Shown: positions 61,601 through 64,000 of the stretch, one piece after another
Numbering within the stretch: the first letter of the stretch is position 1
Layout of the letters: the number at the start of each line of letters is the position of its first letter
Assembly (NCBI GenBank): GCA_032719365.1
Contig: CM064862.1
Location: forward strand, 3,608,501-3,672,500
Direction: 5' to 3'
DNA from: Prinsepia uniflora
Taxonomy: Eukaryota; Streptophyta; Magnoliopsida; Rosales; Rosaceae
DNA: 64,000 nt
The notes under the pieces: model-generated
Told to the model about the DNA's origin: nothing
Databases searched by the model: none
The model's input: the letters and a program-made list of their open reading frames with translations, nothing else
Position numbers and translations under genes: made by a program

Positions 61601-61810
61601 CGTTTTTAATATTAGTGGTACGTAGAGTGCAGACAAGTTTTGTCTGGTTAGTTGGTGTACGAGTGTACACGTGTTGTGTGGTCGATTCCACTTTCCACGG
61701 GGTGTTTGTGGAATCAGGGTAATCGAGTTTCGAGAGAAACTAAGGAGGGAAGTACGTTGAGATTAGAGCGGTTGGAATTTCGAGGACGAAATTTATTAAG
61801 GAGGGACGAT
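58700..61810 (+). other. Noncoding internal domain of the second element
   Basis: Collinear with 34794-38335 but about 430 bp shorter. Every frame is interrupted. The last codons before the PPT can be read as LEFRGRNLLRR, like the pol C-terminus of Tekay/Del-type Ty3/gypsy elements, which suggests descent from such an element. Confidence 0.75.
58703..58714 (+). other. Primer binding site, initiator-Met tRNA
   Basis: TGGTATCAGAGC, three bases after the 5' LTR end, as in the first element. Confidence 0.92.
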
Positions 61811-64000
61811 TGTAACGACCCGTCCCGAATTCCGGGATTAGTTTAGTGACTAATCTTGATTAGTGAGGTTGAACGGTGGTTAGTAGGGCGGAATCGGACA
61901 AATTGTGCAGAATGACCGTTTTGCCCCTGGTCGTGGGCAAAATGTTGACTTTTTGTTCGGGTGGTCAAATGGACTTTGACCGATGACCGTGACGTAGTTC
62001 GGAACGTCACGAGTTCATAGACAGGTGGCACGTTCGATTCCGACATTCGTAAAGAAAGTTATGGTGTTCGGAAGTTGAGGGGTATTTTGGTAATTTGGCT
62101 TATTAGGGGCCAAATGTTGACTTTCTGACCGGGAGGTCCGATGGGCGAGGGCCAAGGACCGTTACGTAGGTATCGTCGATACGAATCCAACGACAGGCGG
62201 CATGCCGAAATCGGAGATTCGACGACAACGTTATGGTCAAGGAAACGAACTAACGAACCGAAGCTTGGATTAAAATAATAATATAATAATGAATAGTGAC
62301 TGTTGACTGTGCACATCCGGATGAGTGACAAGTGTCACCCATCCCTTGTTTCCAGCTCCTTGTTTCCCTCCAAACACCATCATTGCTACATCATCATTAT
62401 CTAATCCACCATTTCCCCTAATTTCCTCTTCTTTGTTCCTAAACCGTGCACAAATTGGGGGAATCAGATTGGTAGAATTGGCTCCCACTCTCTGCCGTTC
62501 CTGAGAGAAAAATGAGAGACTAAGATGTTTGATTTAACTGGGAAACACGAGGGTTTGAGTGTGGGTTGAATTTTGGATTTTTGATTTCGGGAAAATGAGA
62601 GGGAAAATTCGAATTGAAGGAATTGAGCCGTGAGGATCAAATTGGAGATTACCTTCAGCTTCCTGGGAGTGCCACGATCAGTTTTGTCGAAGGAACGAAG
62701 GGATTTGGCCACCAATTGGCTCTGATCACACTTGGTGACAGAGGAGGAATTTCGAAGTTGAGTCGTGGAATTGGAGGCTTCGTTGGATGAAATTGAGGTG
62801 GGGAAACTGCTTCCCATGATCCCACGATGCTTCTGGGTTCATCAATTGAAGGAAACCGATCGAGATCGATGGAACTCCATTGTTGAACAGTGACGGTGCT
62901 CGAGCTTGAGTCGTGACGATTGGGCACAGGTTTGATGCAATTGATGTGGGGGAATTGTTCCTCAGGGTCCGTTGATGCTTCTGGAATCATCAATTGGATG
63001 AAACCTGCAGCAATTGAGGGAGTTCCATGATTGCACAGTAACCGGGTGTTCTTCGTGGATCATCGTTGAATCGTGGAATTGTAGGTAATGTTTTGTGTAA
63101 TCAACGTTACAGAACCTTAATTTAACTTCAAACGAAACTAATGGAATGATCAATTGAAGGAATTAGGATCGAATTGACAGGATTGGAACCGGGTCGTCTC
63201 GCGGGTAAACTGGACCCGTTTACCAGACATACGGGTTAGGACGATGCACTGTAGCAGGCGCGTGGGTTTCACGCGCAGCCACTCACGGCGGCGCGTGACG
63301 GCGCGTGGACACGAATCTCAAGGTGAGGTCAACATGACTTCTGTCCTATTTAATGTAACAGACATTTTGGAATTAGTTTCGTGTCGATCGGACACCGTCT
63401 CGATATTGTTCGGGATATCCGAAGGTTTTAAATTAAGTTTAAAAATAAGTAAACATTCGGGAAAATTACGGGACTTTGATAGGATGTTAATAATGAGGTT
63501 AGTGACCCTCTAATGTGATTTGGACAGGATTGGGAGTCCCGGTGATAGTGGTGTGGCCCGGGAGGGCCGGTGGCACGCGTATCGAGGCACACGGTTAAAA
63601 CGGTCTGTGAGTGGACTTTGGTTTTATAAATTCTATGCATGCTTAAATTTTTGATATGGATTATGGTTGTGATTGTGTGATGTTGATTTGGTTGTTGGTA
63701 AATTGTACGGTTTCACGTATTTTGAGGCGATTTACGTGCTTGCACGTAAATCGAGGTTTTTCGGCTTTACATGGATTTTCCATATTTATGACTTGGATAT
63801 AATATGATGAAATGATTTTGAAATTGGAAATATGAACTCGGGCTTGAGGCCCAATTATGTTGGAAATTTCGGACTTGGAGTCCATTTGAGAATCGGGTCG
63901 GGGGCCCAGTTGGTTAATGAAATCGGGCCAGGGGCCCAGTTGGTATGAAATCGGGCTGAGACCCATTTGAGTTATGTAATCGGGCCAGGGGCCCAGTTGA
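61811..64000 (+). repeat. 3' LTR of the second element (partial)
   Basis: A copy of 55366 onward, offset by 6445. It keeps the canonical TG start that the 5' LTR has lost. Most differences from the 5' LTR are transitions. Confidence 0.92.

Larger units (their letters stand above)
22288..64000 (-). mobile_element. Outer minus-strand LTR of the nest, right end outside window
   Basis: It begins TGATAAGATCCATCCC, a mutated form of TGACAGGACCCATCCC. Its own segments are 22288-23029, 23760-24115, 27160-27394, 48532-48650 and 54975-55365 (about 1.84 kb), which read in continuous order once the nested insertions are removed. It matches the reverse complement of the complete solo LTR at 45727-48483, including the CTGACATGTCAG-rich block. 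About 0.9 kb should remain beyond the window. Whether it is solo or part of a fuller element is unknown. Confidence 0.75.
55366..64000 (+). mobile_element. Second LARD-like element, 3' LTR cut by window end
   Basis: The 5' LTR (55366-58699, 3334 bp) starts TATAACGACCC, one base away from TGTAACG, and ends GGGTCCTGTCA. The PBS TGGTATCAGAGC is at 58703-58714, the internal domain at 58700-61810 (3111 bp), and the PPT AAGGAGGGACGA at about 61798-61809. The 3' LTR starts TGTAACGACCC at 61811 and runs off the window after 2190 bp; its expected end is about 65144. ACTAC (55361-55365) is the candidate TSD, with the other copy outside. About two dozen substitutions over the shared 2190 bp suggest an older insertion than the 32009 element. 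No gag-pol frame. Confidence 0.9.

Overview
This window is plant nuclear DNA, almost certainly from an angiosperm and probably a eudicot. Evidence: two intron-bearing plant genes, a Cassandra-type TRIM with a 5S rRNA-like promoter, foldback MITEs, and a large mass of LTR retrotransposon sequence primed by initiator-Met tRNA. The species cannot be named from the sequence alone.

Layout. (1) 1-6171: a minus-strand LTR running in from the left, split by a solo LTR at 1462-4863. (2) 6172-10161: an inverted repeat with ~280-bp arms. The left arm is broken by a 1.1-kb Mutator-like element. The spacer holds a TERMINAL EAR1-like RRM pseudogene and another DNA transposon. (3) 10380-16250: the gene island. 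It contains a SAM-domain protein gene (CDS 11501-12277, with a likely 5'UTR intron) and a three-exon ANT1-type amino acid transporter gene (13761-16250, 423 aa), both on the plus strand. This pair resembles the Arabidopsis At3g11890-At3g11900 neighbourhood as I remember it. (4) 16251-22287: AT-rich intergenic DNA with MITEs and a tandem duplication. (5) 22288-64000: one continuous nest of related LTR elements.

The nest can be resolved base by base because nearly every insertion has exact TG...CA ends and a perfect 5-bp target site duplication (TSD). The outer minus-strand LTR (22288 to beyond the window) contains a Cassandra TRIM, a minus solo LTR (24116-27154), a plus solo LTR whose ends are 21 kb apart (27395 and 48526), a minus solo LTR (48651-54969, itself split by a plus solo LTR at 50851-54183), and an element starting at 55366. 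The 21-kb-split LTR is broken by five further insertions, including a complete 9.1-kb element (32009-41120).

Both complete elements have long LTRs (2.8 and 3.3 kb), a PBS and a PPT, but their 3.1-3.5 kb internal domains show no gag-pol frame. They are LARD-like non-autonomous elements, probably mobilised by Ty3/gypsy Tekay/Del-type relatives. The LTR pair at 32009-41120 shows only about six mismatches, so that insertion is very recent. The LTRs share an unusual architecture: a duplicated promoter-proximal module rich in TGACG and TTGAC motifs, a near-perfect 24-bp palindrome, and a conserved 12-bp inverted repeat enclosing a tandem array that differs in each subfamily.
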